Shown here one piece after another: positions 41,784 to 49,146 of a stretch of DNA of 58,981 nt. Below the pieces are notes generated by a model. It was given only the letters and a program-made list of their open reading frames with translations, was not told the DNA's origin and made no database searches. Origin of the DNA: a virus; IMG/VR virus record IMGVR_UViG_3300031785_000001, positions 1 through 58,981 of that record; one strand, given 5' to 3'. Position numbers and translations under genes: made by a program. The stretch's first letter is position 1. Each line of letters starts with the position of its first letter.

Positions 41784-42143
41784 ATGGCTAAAAAAACAGA
41801 CAAGCAAATCAGACAAGAGAAAGAATATTTTGCATGGAAGGCGAAAAAAGATAGTCAAAAAATTGACGCCCCTGTCAAGAAAAAGACTATCCCTGTCAAA
41901 CCAAAAGTCACAAGAACAGAACACATCAAGATACAGAGAAATAAGTTATATGAGGAAACTGCTCAGAAAAATCGTGAGAAGTATCCAGAGATTGCGGAAC
42001 TTGTAGATGAGTTACGAAAGCATTTCGGTGAAGGGGTAAAGGTAGTAAGCGTCACCCCTCGCACCGCAATTAATGTTAATCCTCATCAAGCTCCAACCAA
42101 TTCCGAATCTGAAATAGAGGACGAGACAGACGAGAAGCAATAG
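41784..42143 (+). CDS. Hypothetical basic protein, 119 aa
   Basis: A Lys/Glu-rich soluble protein, basic in residues 1-55, helical in 55-85, acidic at the end. No ribosome site is obvious; it follows the three-way-junction element by 17 nt. Its last 68 bases overlap the 3' end of the primase-helicase gene tail to tail. The function is unknown. Confidence 0.5.
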   Translation: MAKKTDKQIRQEKEYFAWKAKKDSQKIDAPVKKKTIPVKPKVTRTEHIKIQRNKLYEETAQKNREKYPEIAELVDELRKHFGEGVKVVSVTPRTAINVNPHQAPTNSESEIEDETDEKQ

Positions 42144-43995
42144 CTTGAGGTTCCATTCCATCTAAAGCCATGTCTTTTGCTCTCTGTTTCGTTGACTTGC
42201 TAGACACAATAACCTTCTCATCTGTAAGGTTATTAGATGCAAAGCCAATCCATTGAACCCTATCATGTAGCTCTGTCCACTCTCTGACTTTCCCATACCT
42301 GATTTCCATAACCATATAGAGAGTAAAGTCTGAGGGTAGCTTTGCTTCTAGCTGTGGGAAGATAGGTTGCTCATAGTTTCCGTCATACAAAGCCGCATTT
42401 TGTTTAGCTGTGTCTTCATCTCGATAGACTTGAGCTACTCGTATCTGAGTCTCCAAGACGGTTAACTGGTTAGTACTTCCTGCTTCTCTACCAATTCCGT
42501 TCTCACTAGGCTTGTTTGAGTGGTGAATCATAATAACGCTAAGACCACTATTCCTTAAGGACACCGCCAATTTATTGACTCTCGCCCACTCGTCTGCTGA
42601 GTTTTCTGCAAGACCGGGGTACGCAGACCTGATAGTGTCTATCACGACAACATCTGGTCTAGAAAATTCTATCCAGTTTTGCAGTTCCATCAGACCTTCT
42701 CTCTTGTTTAAATCTATCTCTACCGAATCAACAAAAGGGGTCCATATGTTTAGTCTATCCTGAGTGTCTCCGTGTATGTCTCGCAAGTCCATCAGTCGTC
42801 TTGCTATCGTAGCCATACCCATTTCAAAATCCAGATAAAGAACTCTTGCTGGTCTTCCGATTTCAAAACAACCAAAATATTTTCTGCCAGACGACAAGGC
42901 TGTCATAGCATGCTGGACGAACAAAGATTTTCCATGACCACTGAATCCAAAAACTTGAACTATCGTGTTAGCAGGGAGCCAAGGCTCTATAAGATAGGTC
43001 TTTGCCATAGACTCATCTAATAGTGTCTGAGCATCCTTCATATGTATTAGTTTTCTTGGTCTGTTTTCATCAACCTCTGCGTTGCTAGGTGCTTGAGGAG
43101 ACAGTAAAAATTCACCCCTATCATTAAAATGATTAGGATGATTTCTTTTTTCTGCTTGCTCCATGCTAGAGACAGTTGCCTCAAACTCCCTCTCATCTAA
43201 TACTTCCTCAAAGAACTCGCGCATAAATGCGTGACCTCTAACCCTCAACTCTGAGCCAAAGTATCCTTCCTTGATGCTCTCTGATATATGCCTCATCACC
43301 CTTTCGTTTCTTCCGTTCCCCAAACCACTGGGTATCTTAAGACTATTAGGGAATGAATCTCTTACATACTTAGCAGTCCTATCCCACTCAGATAAAAACT
43401 CATCTGGGTCTATAGGATTTACTCCAGACAAATCTAATTCAGAAAAAGTAAATTCACCTGCAAATGTGGGTGCTTGATAACTAGGTTTCCAATCTTTCCA
43501 GATAGGCATATCCATAGCCAAATCAAAAACATCTTGAGCATAATCCCAATAATAATTTTTTGATGGTGGTAGTAGTGCGTAACTTCCATCACCTCTGAAA
43601 TCTAATCCGTTAACCTTTAACCAATCATCACCTCTTGAGTTTACGCCTGCCCTTGGACCTCTTCTTATCCCATCCTTCGGATGTTCAAAGTAAAGATGCA
43701 GACCCCTCTTGGTCTTAACAGTTATAGGTGAACGCATGCCTGCATCATAAGCCGCATGCTTTGCTTCCTCGTTATCACAGTCAACAATAACAACACCACT
43801 TATCTCTCCAGTAACGAGAGCTATGTCGTAGTCTTCCCATTGAGTCCACCACTGTGTAACTTCTTCTTCGGTAGGTTGCCTGTTTTGATACTCCGCCCAT
43901 CTAATTGCAGGGCGTTTACCTTTAGGCTTAATCGGTATTATCGACCATCCGTTCTCCAGATATTCCAGAGCCGCTTCCAGTTTCGTCTTGGACAT
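42076..43995 (-). CDS. Primase-polymerase / RepA-type helicase fusion
   Basis: A 639-aa bifunctional replication protein. The N-terminal archaeo-eukaryotic primase (prim-pol) domain has Asp72-x-Asp74 in Val-Val-Ile-Val-Asp-Cys-Asp and a Lys-Arg-Gly-Leu-His-Leu-Tyr-Phe segment (about 95-102). The C-terminal RecA/RepA-like ATPase has Walker A Gly-Phe-Ser-Gly-His-Gly-Lys-Ser (about 349-356) and Walker B Val-Val-Val-Ile-Asp (about 450). A short HTH-like tail ends the protein. It should unwind DNA and make primers, with DNA synthesis left to the host, as no phage polymerase was found. GGAG precedes the ATG. Confidence 0.88.
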   Translation of the reverse strand: MSKTKLEAALEYLENGWSIIPIKPKGKRPAIRWAEYQNRQPTEEEVTQWWTQWEDYDIALVTGEISGVVIVDCDNEEAKHAAYDAGMRSPITVKTKRGLHLYFEHPKDGIRRGPRAGVNSRGDDWLKVNGLDFRGDGSYALLPPSKNYYWDYAQDVFDLAMDMPIWKDWKPSYQAPTFAGEFTFSELDLSGVNPIDPDEFLSEWDRTAKYVRDSFPNSLKIPSGLGNGRNERVMRHISESIKEGYFGSELRVRGHAFMREFFEEVLDEREFEATVSSMEQAEKRNHPNHFNDRGEFLLSPQAPSNAEVDENRPRKLIHMKDAQTLLDESMAKTYLIEPWLPANTIVQVFGFSGHGKSLFVQHAMTALSSGRKYFGCFEIGRPARVLYLDFEMGMATIARRLMDLRDIHGDTQDRLNIWTPFVDSVEIDLNKREGLMELQNWIEFSRPDVVVIDTIRSAYPGLAENSADEWARVNKLAVSLRNSGLSVIMIHHSNKPSENGIGREAGSTNQLTVLETQIRVAQVYRDEDTAKQNAALYDGNYEQPIFPQLEAKLPSDFTLYMVMEIRYGKVREWTELHDRVQWIGFASNNLTDEKVIVSSKSTKQRAKDMALDGMEPQAIASRLSRPLFQIRNWLELDED

Positions 43996-44203
43996 TTGCT
44001 TTCTCCATCAGTTCATTTTCAAAGTAAGAGTTTAGGTCAAGTTCAGGATGTGCAGATTTTATTTTTTCCAAAACAGGAGACGATAGATAGTGTCTATTAA
44101 CCCAACCATATGGTGCTGTTCTCACTACTCCTGCAAGTTTTGCAACAGAAGAAACTCCACCTAGGTCTTCGATTAGTCTACTAATATTCAACCTCTTGTT
44201 CAT
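43928..44203 (-). CDS. Cro/YdaS-like HTH regulator, 91 aa
   Basis: I start at the ATG at 44203, with AAGGA upstream. Residues 3-45 fit a Cro-like HTH: Ile-Glu-Asp-Leu-Gly-Gly-Val-Ser-Ser-Val-Ala-Lys-Leu-Ala-Gly-Val-x-Arg-Thr-Ala-Pro-Tyr-Gly-Trp. The C-terminus is acidic and polar. It sits head to head with the recombination operon, with a palindrome over both promoters. It probably represses that operon and itself. It overlaps the primase gene by 68 nt. Confidence 0.8.
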   Translation of the reverse strand: MNKRLNISRLIEDLGGVSSVAKLAGVVRTAPYGWVNRHYLSSPVLEKIKSAHPELDLNSYFENELMEKANVQDETGSGSGISGERMVDNTD

Positions 44204-44221
44204 TAACATTTCCTTTTTCAC

Positions 44222-44281
44222 TTGTAATTACGAATGTATAATGTATACTACAAACTCTTTTAATGTAAAGACATCATTCGT
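44222..44281. promoter_or_regulatory. Overlapping divergent promoters with central operator
   Basis: Plus strand: TTGTAA (44222-44227), 16 bases, TATACT (44244-44249). Minus strand: TTTACA (44264-44269), 16 bases, TATACA (44242-44247). The two -10 boxes coincide on the palindrome GTATA-ATG-TATAC (44236-44248). Outer inverted copies of ACGAATG (44230-44236 and 44275-44281) flank it. This is the layout of a Cro-controlled switch. Binding by the adjacent HTH protein is inferred. Confidence 0.65.
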
Positions 44282-44313
44282 TAAATGCTGATGCTAATTT
44301 GAAAGGAGCAGTT

Positions 44314-44835
44314 ATGAAAGCAAAAACCGATGACACGGCTTGGACTGAATTTAATCCCAAACCGTCTTCCCCCTCTAAATCTTTATCAATACCAAAGGGT
44401 ATGACCATAAGGCATGGTGCTGTCGTTCCTATGCCAGAGGATGATTTAGAGGAGGCTAAAACAAAACGCGACAAAGCTATGAACGAACTAGCCAAAAGGT
44501 TATTCGCTCTAAAGGCAAGGTCTGAAGAAGACGCGCAAGAGATTGCACGGATGGAGGCAGAGCTTGGCACTTATTTCCCAGAAGAAGCAGGAGAGATTTC
44601 AGTTTCAACCGAAAACTTTACTGTCACTTGTAACCGCCTAGAGAGGTGGTCGTGGGACAAAACACTTCTTGAAGAAATTTTTAATCAAGAAGAACTTCCA
44701 GAGTGGGTGACTAGAAACCTATCTGTGGATAAAAGGAAGTTTCAAAAACTTCCAACTGAGGAGCGAGAGAAAGTTAAACCCGCTCTGACTCGTAAACTTA
44801 ATAACCCTCGAATAAAGGTGACAAAAAATGTTTAA
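44314..44835 (+). CDS. Hypothetical recombination-operon protein, 173 aa
   Basis: A charged protein with a coiled coil at about residues 48-90 (Glu/Lys/Ala heptads) and a C-terminal domain (about 95-170) that includes Trp-Ser-Trp-Asp-Lys. It starts at 44314 behind AAAGGAG and overlaps the Sak4-like gene by 8 nt. Proteins of this shape often precede phage recombinases and may be nuclease-inhibiting or clamp-like; that is inference. Confidence 0.6.
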   Translation: MKAKTDDTAWTEFNPKPSSPSKSLSIPKGMTIRHGAVVPMPEDDLEEAKTKRDKAMNELAKRLFALKARSEEDAQEIARMEAELGTYFPEEAGEISVSTENFTVTCNRLERWSWDKTLLEEIFNQEELPEWVTRNLSVDKRKFQKLPTEEREKVKPALTRKLNNPRIKVTKNV

Positions 44836-45616
44836 GACTATGAACACGAGTGATATAACTCATGGTGGACCAACCAAGGTGTTGCTATATGCGCATCATG
44901 GTTGGGGCAAAACATACCAGTGTAGGTTCTACCAAAAGCGTTTTGGAAAAGGTCTCATAATTTCTGGTGAGGCTGGCTTAAAATCTGTTGAAGATGTGGA
45001 TATTGACTATCTTCCATTTACATCTTGGGACAAAGAGCATAACCCTGATGAAGGAGTTTATTCTTTCAAAGGTATTATAGGTATGCTTAATACTCCTGAG
45101 TTTAAATCAGCAGGTTACAAATGGATTGCAATAGATTCATTAACAGAAATGTCTGAGCGTCTTATCGAGCAACTCGAAGAAGAGCATAAGGGAGGTAACA
45201 ACTTTGCCTTATGGGGAGATTATAACAGACTAATGCTTGGTGCATTGAAGTGGGTTAGAGACCTACCGTACCATGTATATGTGTCTGCCCTTGCTAAAGA
45301 AGAGAAGGACGCAAATGATGTCACACAATACTGGGTCTTAGTTAAGGGAGCATCTGTTTCTAAACATGTTCCTGCATTATTTGACCATGTATTTTGTGGA
45401 GTGAGGACTACTGAGAAGACAGATAACGGTCTACCCAAGGTTCGTAGATATGTAGTTACAGACGAAGTATCTGGGTGGCACGGAAAAACAAGAGACCCTC
45501 GCAACCTTCTTGCACCTTTTGAAGAGGTGGACGATATAACCGAACTGTTAGCCCGAATGTCTGCACCAGCAGAAAATTCAAAAACCAAATCTCAACCTAA
45601 AGGAGGAAAAGAATAA
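44828..45616 (+). CDS. Sak4-like RecA-family ATPase (AAA_24 type)
   Basis: A 262-aa product. The P-loop Ala-x-x-Gly-Trp-Gly-Lys-Thr (about residues 22-30) and Walker B Trp-Ile-Ala-Ile-Asp-Ser-Leu (about 98-104) match small RecA-like phage proteins of the Sak4 group, which anneal single strands and support recombination with an SSB. Its stop overlaps the start of the SSB-like gene by one base, the usual pairing. The first Gly of the P-loop is replaced by Ala. Confidence 0.8.
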   Translation: MFKTMNTSDITHGGPTKVLLYAHHGWGKTYQCRFYQKRFGKGLIISGEAGLKSVEDVDIDYLPFTSWDKEHNPDEGVYSFKGIIGMLNTPEFKSAGYKWIAIDSLTEMSERLIEQLEEEHKGGNNFALWGDYNRLMLGALKWVRDLPYHVYVSALAKEEKDANDVTQYWVLVKGASVSKHVPALFDHVFCGVRTTEKTDNGLPKVRRYVVTDEVSGWHGKTRDPRNLLAPFEEVDDITELLARMSAPAENSKTKSQPKGGKE

Positions 45617-46104
45617 TGAGTGAATGGAATGGTTTTGGCGGATTAGACCTTACCGCCGTTGAAAACTCAGGTGGCGGAAGTATGAGACTGCCTGTCGGAA
45701 AGTATACTGCTAAGTGTACTGACGCTAAGATTGAAACAATATCAGGAACTAATAATAAAAAATTAGTTCTATCTTTTGAAGATGAAGGAGGTCTTGGTGA
45801 TATTCGCCAGAACCTAAACATCCATCATAAGAGTCAGCAAGCTCAGGAGATTGCGCTAAGACAACTCAAGTCTTTTCTTGTTGCGTCTGGTCATCCTAAT
45901 CCTGATAAACCTGATGATGTTGAATCTCTCATTGGACTGAGGTGTCAGATTGTTGTCGGTGATGGTAAACCATACACCAACAAGGATGGACAGAGTGTTC
46001 AGTATACAGAGATAAAATACTTTAATCCTGTAGACGGAGTTGTAATGGACTCTGCAAACACCAAGGAAACTCCAGAGAAACTGGACGATGACATACCATT
46101 TTAG
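45616..46104 (+). CDS. SSB-like single-strand DNA-binding protein (DUF669-like)
   Basis: A 162-aa beta-rich protein ending in Asp-Asp-Asp-Ile-Pro-Phe, the exact kind of acidic tip by which bacterial SSB recruits partner proteins. The body (about 5-125) resembles the DUF669 family, which accompanies Sak-type annealing proteins. The linker before the tip is Glu/Thr/Asp-rich. It is likely to coat single-stranded DNA during annealing and replication. A terminator follows 17 nt after the stop. Confidence 0.82.
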   Translation: MSEWNGFGGLDLTAVENSGGGSMRLPVGKYTAKCTDAKIETISGTNNKKLVLSFEDEGGLGDIRQNLNIHHKSQQAQEIALRQLKSFLVASGHPNPDKPDDVESLIGLRCQIVVGDGKPYTNKDGQSVQYTEIKYFNPVDGVVMDSANTKETPEKLDDDIPF

Positions 46105-46120
46105 TGGTATAAGTAATAGA

Positions 46121-46150
46121 AGGGGGCTTTCCTAGCCCCCTTTTTTCTTT
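46121..46150 (+). terminator. Rho-independent terminator
   Basis: Arms 46122-46128 and 46134-46140 (GGGGGCT and AGCCCCC) pair perfectly around a 5-nt loop and are followed by six T. It ends or attenuates the transcript between the SSB-like and nuclease genes. Confidence 0.9.
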
Positions 46151-46161
46151 GGAGATGTACA

Positions 46162-46983
46162 TTGTCAAATATAAAAGAAGTAGCAGAGGCTGTTGTCAAA
46201 GATATTGATGAAGCCTACGAAAAAGATAAGCGTGAGAAGTCCAGAAGATACATAGGTGCTTCTATCATAGGTAATCCATGTGATGCCATGATTGCTTTTA
46301 ACTTAAGGGGTTTCCCCAATGATGAGCCTTCTGCTCGACTAAAAAGAATTTTCAAACTTGGTCATATACTTGAGGACGAAGTCGTTAAAGACTTAAAGAA
46401 ATCAGGCACTTACCAAGTTTATGAAGTAGATGGTCTTACTGGAAAACAACACACATACACAGAGATGGGCGGACATGTTGTCTGTCATACTGATGGTCTT
46501 ATAGAAGTAGACGATAATGTTAGCATCCTAGAAATTAAATCTATGAACGATGCGTCTTGGTCTAAGTTTAAGAAGAGCGGAGTAAAAGTTTCTCACCCAT
46601 CATATTACGGTCAATGCCAAATGATGATGGGATTAAGTTCAATTCCAACAACATTATTTATTGCGGTCAACAAAAACAATTCTGAGTATCATGCAGAGAT
46701 TGTTGAGGCTGATGTTTTTGAATTTTCTTTTATTAAAGAAAGAATAGAGAGAGCGATAAGCGGTAATGTAACTAAGATTAGTGTAGACGAAACTGATTGG
46801 AGATGTAGAGGTTGCTTTAAAAGAAGTGTCTGTTGGGAAAAAGTTACTCCTCAACCAGACTGTACCTTCTGTGTTTTTGCAGAAGCTACTAAGAATGGAG
46901 AGTGGCATTGCAATAAGCACGACACAAGGGCAAGGAAAGTGTGTTCCGAGTATGAGCAATTTAAACCTCAAGACAAGGAATAA
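46162..46983 (+). CDS. PD-(D/E)XK exonuclease, Cas4/RecB-like, with Cys clusters
   Basis: A 273-aa product that starts at TTG (46162) with GGAG 7 nt upstream. Residues 104-130 hold His-x-Asp-Gly-Leu-Ile...Leu-Glu-Ile-Lys-Ser, the D...ExK nuclease core. The last 75 residues carry two Cys groups (Cys-x2-Cys-x5-Cys at about 213-221, then Cys-x2-Cys...Cys...His, about 233-251) that could hold zinc or an Fe-S cluster, as in Cas4/AddB-like enzymes. Next to Sak4 and SSB-like genes it would supply single-stranded ends for annealing. Confidence 0.8.
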   Translation: MSNIKEVAEAVVKDIDEAYEKDKREKSRRYIGASIIGNPCDAMIAFNLRGFPNDEPSARLKRIFKLGHILEDEVVKDLKKSGTYQVYEVDGLTGKQHTYTEMGGHVVCHTDGLIEVDDNVSILEIKSMNDASWSKFKKSGVKVSHPSYYGQCQMMMGLSSIPTTLFIAVNKNNSEYHAEIVEADVFEFSFIKERIERAISGNVTKISVDETDWRCRGCFKRSVCWEKVTPQPDCTFCVFAEATKNGEWHCNKHDTRARKVCSEYEQFKPQDKE

Positions 46984-46987
46984 GAAT

Positions 46988-47296
46988 ATGAATTATGGAA
47001 CCAGCTTTACAGAGTTGCAAGAAAAAATCTTAGAGTTAAATGAATCTCGAAACGACATACTTAAAGATATAGAAGATAGTCAGAATGAAATTCTTTCTAT
47101 AAGCGAACGCATACAAGAATTACAAGACATAAAAGAAGATACCAAATGGTGGAAAGACCAGATAACAAAAGCTAAAGATAAGAGAAAAAGAATTAGAGAA
47201 CAAATATCTTTACTAAATCACGAAGTTAGAACTGTTGATGCTCTAAAGAATAGTGTAGAACTAGAGCTTAAACATACGGAATACTATCAATCTTAG
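46988..47296 (+). CDS. Coiled-coil protein, 102 aa
   Basis: Almost all helical and highly charged (Glu, Lys, Asn), with continuous heptads over residues 8-95. It starts 4 nt after the nuclease stop. Likely a dimeric partner or structural factor of the recombination cassette; no family recognised. Confidence 0.55.
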   Translation: MNYGTSFTELQEKILELNESRNDILKDIEDSQNEILSISERIQELQDIKEDTKWWKDQITKAKDKRKRIREQISLLNHEVRTVDALKNSVELELKHTEYYQS

Positions 47297-47298
47297 GG

Positions 47299-47595
47299 AT
47301 GAATATGAAAAAGAAAAGTATTTTAGACAACGCCTCTATGTTAATAGACGGTGAAAGAGCTAAAGATTATGGACCAGCATTATTAAATCACGAGAGAATT
47401 GCAGACGGATGGAATGTCATTGTTAAGTCTGCGATGGAGAAGCATGGAGAACTACTCCCCTCACATGTTGCTATGATGATGGCTTGGGTAAAGATAGCAA
47501 GACTATGTAACACAAAAGACCATCAAGATTCTTGGATAGACTTAGTTGCATACGGTGCTTTAGGAGGAGAATTTTCTGAAGAAGAAGATAAATGA
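47299..47595 (+). CDS. DUF6378-like phage protein, 98 aa
   Basis: The pattern Asp-Gly-Glu-Arg-Ala-Lys-Asp-Tyr-Gly-x-x-x-x-Asn-His-Glu-Arg-Ile-Ala (about residues 17-35) followed by Val-Ala-Met-Met-Met-x-x-x-Lys-Ile-Ala-Arg-Leu and Asp-Leu-Val-Ala-Tyr fits the DUF6378 family, common in phages and of unknown function. A second ATG lies two codons later. Confidence 0.75.
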   Translation: MNMKKKSILDNASMLIDGERAKDYGPALLNHERIADGWNVIVKSAMEKHGELLPSHVAMMMAWVKIARLCNTKDHQDSWIDLVAYGALGGEFSEEEDK

Positions 47596-47722
47596 TTGTC
47601 CTGTTTGCGAGAAACTAAATCTAGAAGTTTGTGCAAACTGTAACCCACCAACTTTATTATCTTGGAAAATAGCTATGTCCTTTTCACAAAATATGAAACC
47701 AGAGGACGAACAGAATAAGTAG
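47576..47722 (+). CDS. Small zinc-ribbon protein, 48 aa, possible CTG start
   Basis: The frame carries Cys-Pro-Val-Cys and Cys-Ala-Asn-Cys ten residues apart, enough for a zinc ribbon, then a Lys/Glu tail. There is no ATG. A CTG at 47576 has AGGAGGAG about 6 nt upstream, within the end of the previous gene. The tetra-Cys pattern makes a real gene likely; the start is uncertain. Confidence 0.4.
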   Translation: MKKKINDCPVCEKLNLEVCANCNPPTLLSWKIAMSFSQNMKPEDEQNK

Positions 47723-47739
47723 TTCATATATTGTGAAGT

Positions 47740-47820
47740 ATGACCCTTACTTATTTTGATATAGCAGGAATCTCCGCACTTATTGTTTTGTTATTAAACT
47801 ACTGGGCTAAAAAAGATTAA
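47740..47820 (+). CDS. Tiny membrane peptide, 26 aa
   Basis: ATG at 47740, stop at 47818-47820. Residues 5-21 are hydrophobic and the tail is basic. The ribosome site is weak (GTGAAG). It ends tail to tail with the lysis-side small membrane gene, overlapping by 4 nt. Confidence 0.35.
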   Translation: MTLTYFDIAGISALIVLLLNYWAKKD

Positions 47821-47960
47821 TTCTTTTTATTGTATAAGTCGAAGAGACTGGTGATTTGTTTTTTCATATGCTCAACATCAACATAGAGTTTTATGACAGC
47901 GAACACTAATGCTCCAACAAAACCTATCAAGGGCATATATGTGTTTATTTCCTCAAACAT
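47817..47960 (-). CDS. Small membrane protein at the end of the lysis cassette, 47 aa
   Basis: The ATG at 47960 overlaps the endolysin stop (TAATG), so it is coupled. Residues 9-25 form one membrane segment and the tail is Lys-rich. It could be an antiholin, a second holin or an inner spanin piece. The family is not recognised. Confidence 0.55.
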   Translation of the reverse strand: MFEEINTYMPLIGFVGALVFAVIKLYVDVEHMKKQITSLFDLYNKKN

Positions 47961-48409
47961 TACATTAACTCGAAGTGTGGACCATCTATGAATGGTCTTC
48001 TTCCTTCACCGCGTCTTGTGTCAATATAAGAGTTCATCGCGTCTTCCATACTTCCTTCCCACGCACCTATATCCCTGACTGTCCAAGCCGCGCCCCATCT
48101 TAATGGTGTGCCAAGACTCCTAGACGCAAGAGCAAATGCGTCTGCTATGTCATCATACACTCCAATCTCCCAGCAGATTTCGCCATCTATCACAGCGAAA
48201 ACATCTATAGCTTTTCCGTCAATATGTTTTGACTTTAATGTCTGGGAGCGTTTCTGCTCAACTAATTTCTTTTGTCTTTCGATGGTACGCAAACCTTCTG
48301 AAATGCCGAAGTCCACTGATGTAAGGCTGATGGCTGTTCTAGCCAGTTGCTCAAGCTCAGGATTAATACCCTCCATCTTTTCAAAAGATTTTTTACTAAA
48401 AGAGAACAT
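47960..48409 (-). CDS. Endolysin, M15-type peptidase
   Basis: A 149-aa product. The zinc-site pattern Ser-x-His62-x-x-Gly-x-x-x-Asp69 and the late Gly-Pro-His145-Phe-Glu-Leu fit VanY-like M15 peptidases such as L-Ala-D-Glu endopeptidases of phages. Arg104-Trp-Gly, typical of the substrate cleft, is also present. There is no signal peptide, so it needs the holin to reach the wall. It cuts peptidoglycan cross-bridges at the end of infection. Confidence 0.88.
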   Translation of the reverse strand: MFSFSKKSFEKMEGINPELEQLARTAISLTSVDFGISEGLRTIERQKKLVEQKRSQTLKSKHIDGKAIDVFAVIDGEICWEIGVYDDIADAFALASRSLGTPLRWGAAWTVRDIGAWEGSMEDAMNSYIDTRRGEGRRPFIDGPHFELM

Positions 48410-48426
48410 TTCAAACTCCTTCTCCT

Positions 48427-48810
48427 TTAATGGTTATTGTTTACGCCTTTCACTTTTTCAAAACTTCTAGCTCCTGCAAGACCTAGCATACCCATCAAGA
48501 CGGGCATCATAATAGACATGTCTGCTTGAGGTATTTGAACGCCGAAAGGCGCGGCGAGTGGTGAAACAAGAAAGTTAACCGTGAATCCAAGCACACAAAC
48601 CCAAGCGGTGGCAGGTCTCCAAGACGACTGGAACCAGTTGCCTTTAGCTTCTTCCTTGTTAATTTCCAGTTGGGCAATCATCAATTCTTGATGATGCCTG
48701 TCAGACATCGTTGCTATTTCGTGAGCAAGCCTGTTCTTTGTATCTGCGTCTGGAATAAATTTGTCTAGTATTTGTGTTACTGGACCTACTAATGTTGTTA
48801 TTATACTCAT
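48427..48810 (-). CDS. Holin of the GTA 3-TM type
   Basis: A 127-aa product. The Asn-Trp-Phe-Gln-Ser-Ser-Trp-Arg-Pro-Ala-Thr-Ala-Trp segment (about residues 56-70) is the hallmark of holins of the gene-transfer-agent superfamily. Two clear membrane segments follow (about 67-90 and 97-118) and the N-terminus may form a third. It lies between a signal-anchor gene and the endolysin gene, as in a lysis cassette. Confidence 0.85.
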   Translation of the reverse strand: MSIITTLVGPVTQILDKFIPDADTKNRLAHEIATMSDRHHQELMIAQLEINKEEAKGNWFQSSWRPATAWVCVLGFTVNFLVSPLAAPFGVQIPQADMSIMMPVLMGMLGLAGARSFEKVKGVNNNH

Positions 48811-48821
48811 GTTAAGTCTCC

Positions 48822-49142
48822 TTACTCTTTCTCATTTAATTCTTTTTTCATTTCTTTCATCTCAAGCCTTAAATCTTTTACATCTTCTTTCAGTCTTTCG
48901 ATAAATAAATTTTGTTCTTTATCAAGAGGTAACATCCCCCCAGACTCCCACTCATCAATCCAAATAGAATTAGCGTCTATATCTTTTTCTAAATTTATTG
49001 TTGAGTTTTCCAAAGTCTGTAATCTTTGGTTGATTGTAAAATATGCGTACAGTCCAGAACATATAGCTACGATTAAACCTATTAAATTTTTTAGAGGGAT
49101 GCTTACATAAGAAGCATCACTCATTCTTACATCATCTGACAT
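48822..49142 (-). CDS. Signal-anchor coiled-coil protein, 106 aa (possible i-spanin)
   Basis: Residues 18-37 form one membrane segment, followed by a Glu/Lys/Leu coiled coil to the end, the shape of an inner-membrane spanin of the Rz type or of a lysis accessory. It sits at the head of the lysis cassette, 5 nt after the giant gene. The lipoprotein at 39530-39667 could be its partner, but the genes are far apart. Confidence 0.6.
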   Translation of the reverse strand: MSDDVRMSDASYVSIPLKNLIGLIVAICSGLYAYFTINQRLQTLENSTINLEKDIDANSIWIDEWESGGMLPLDKEQNLFIERLKEDVKDLRLEMKEMKKELNEKE

Positions 49143-49146
49143 TTAA

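Noticed and set aside
41565-41924. Upstream extension of the HTH/zinc-ribbon gene to an ATG at 41924
   Set aside because: The extra 120 residues are Phe/Cys-rich and antisense to the three-way-junction element and the gene at 41784; a TTG with GGAGG at the right distance is a better start.
45909-45935. CTGATGA sequence as a second hammerhead core
   Set aside because: It lies inside the SSB-like coding region with no matching GAAA box or stems; the same holds for other CTGATGA matches such as near 36153.
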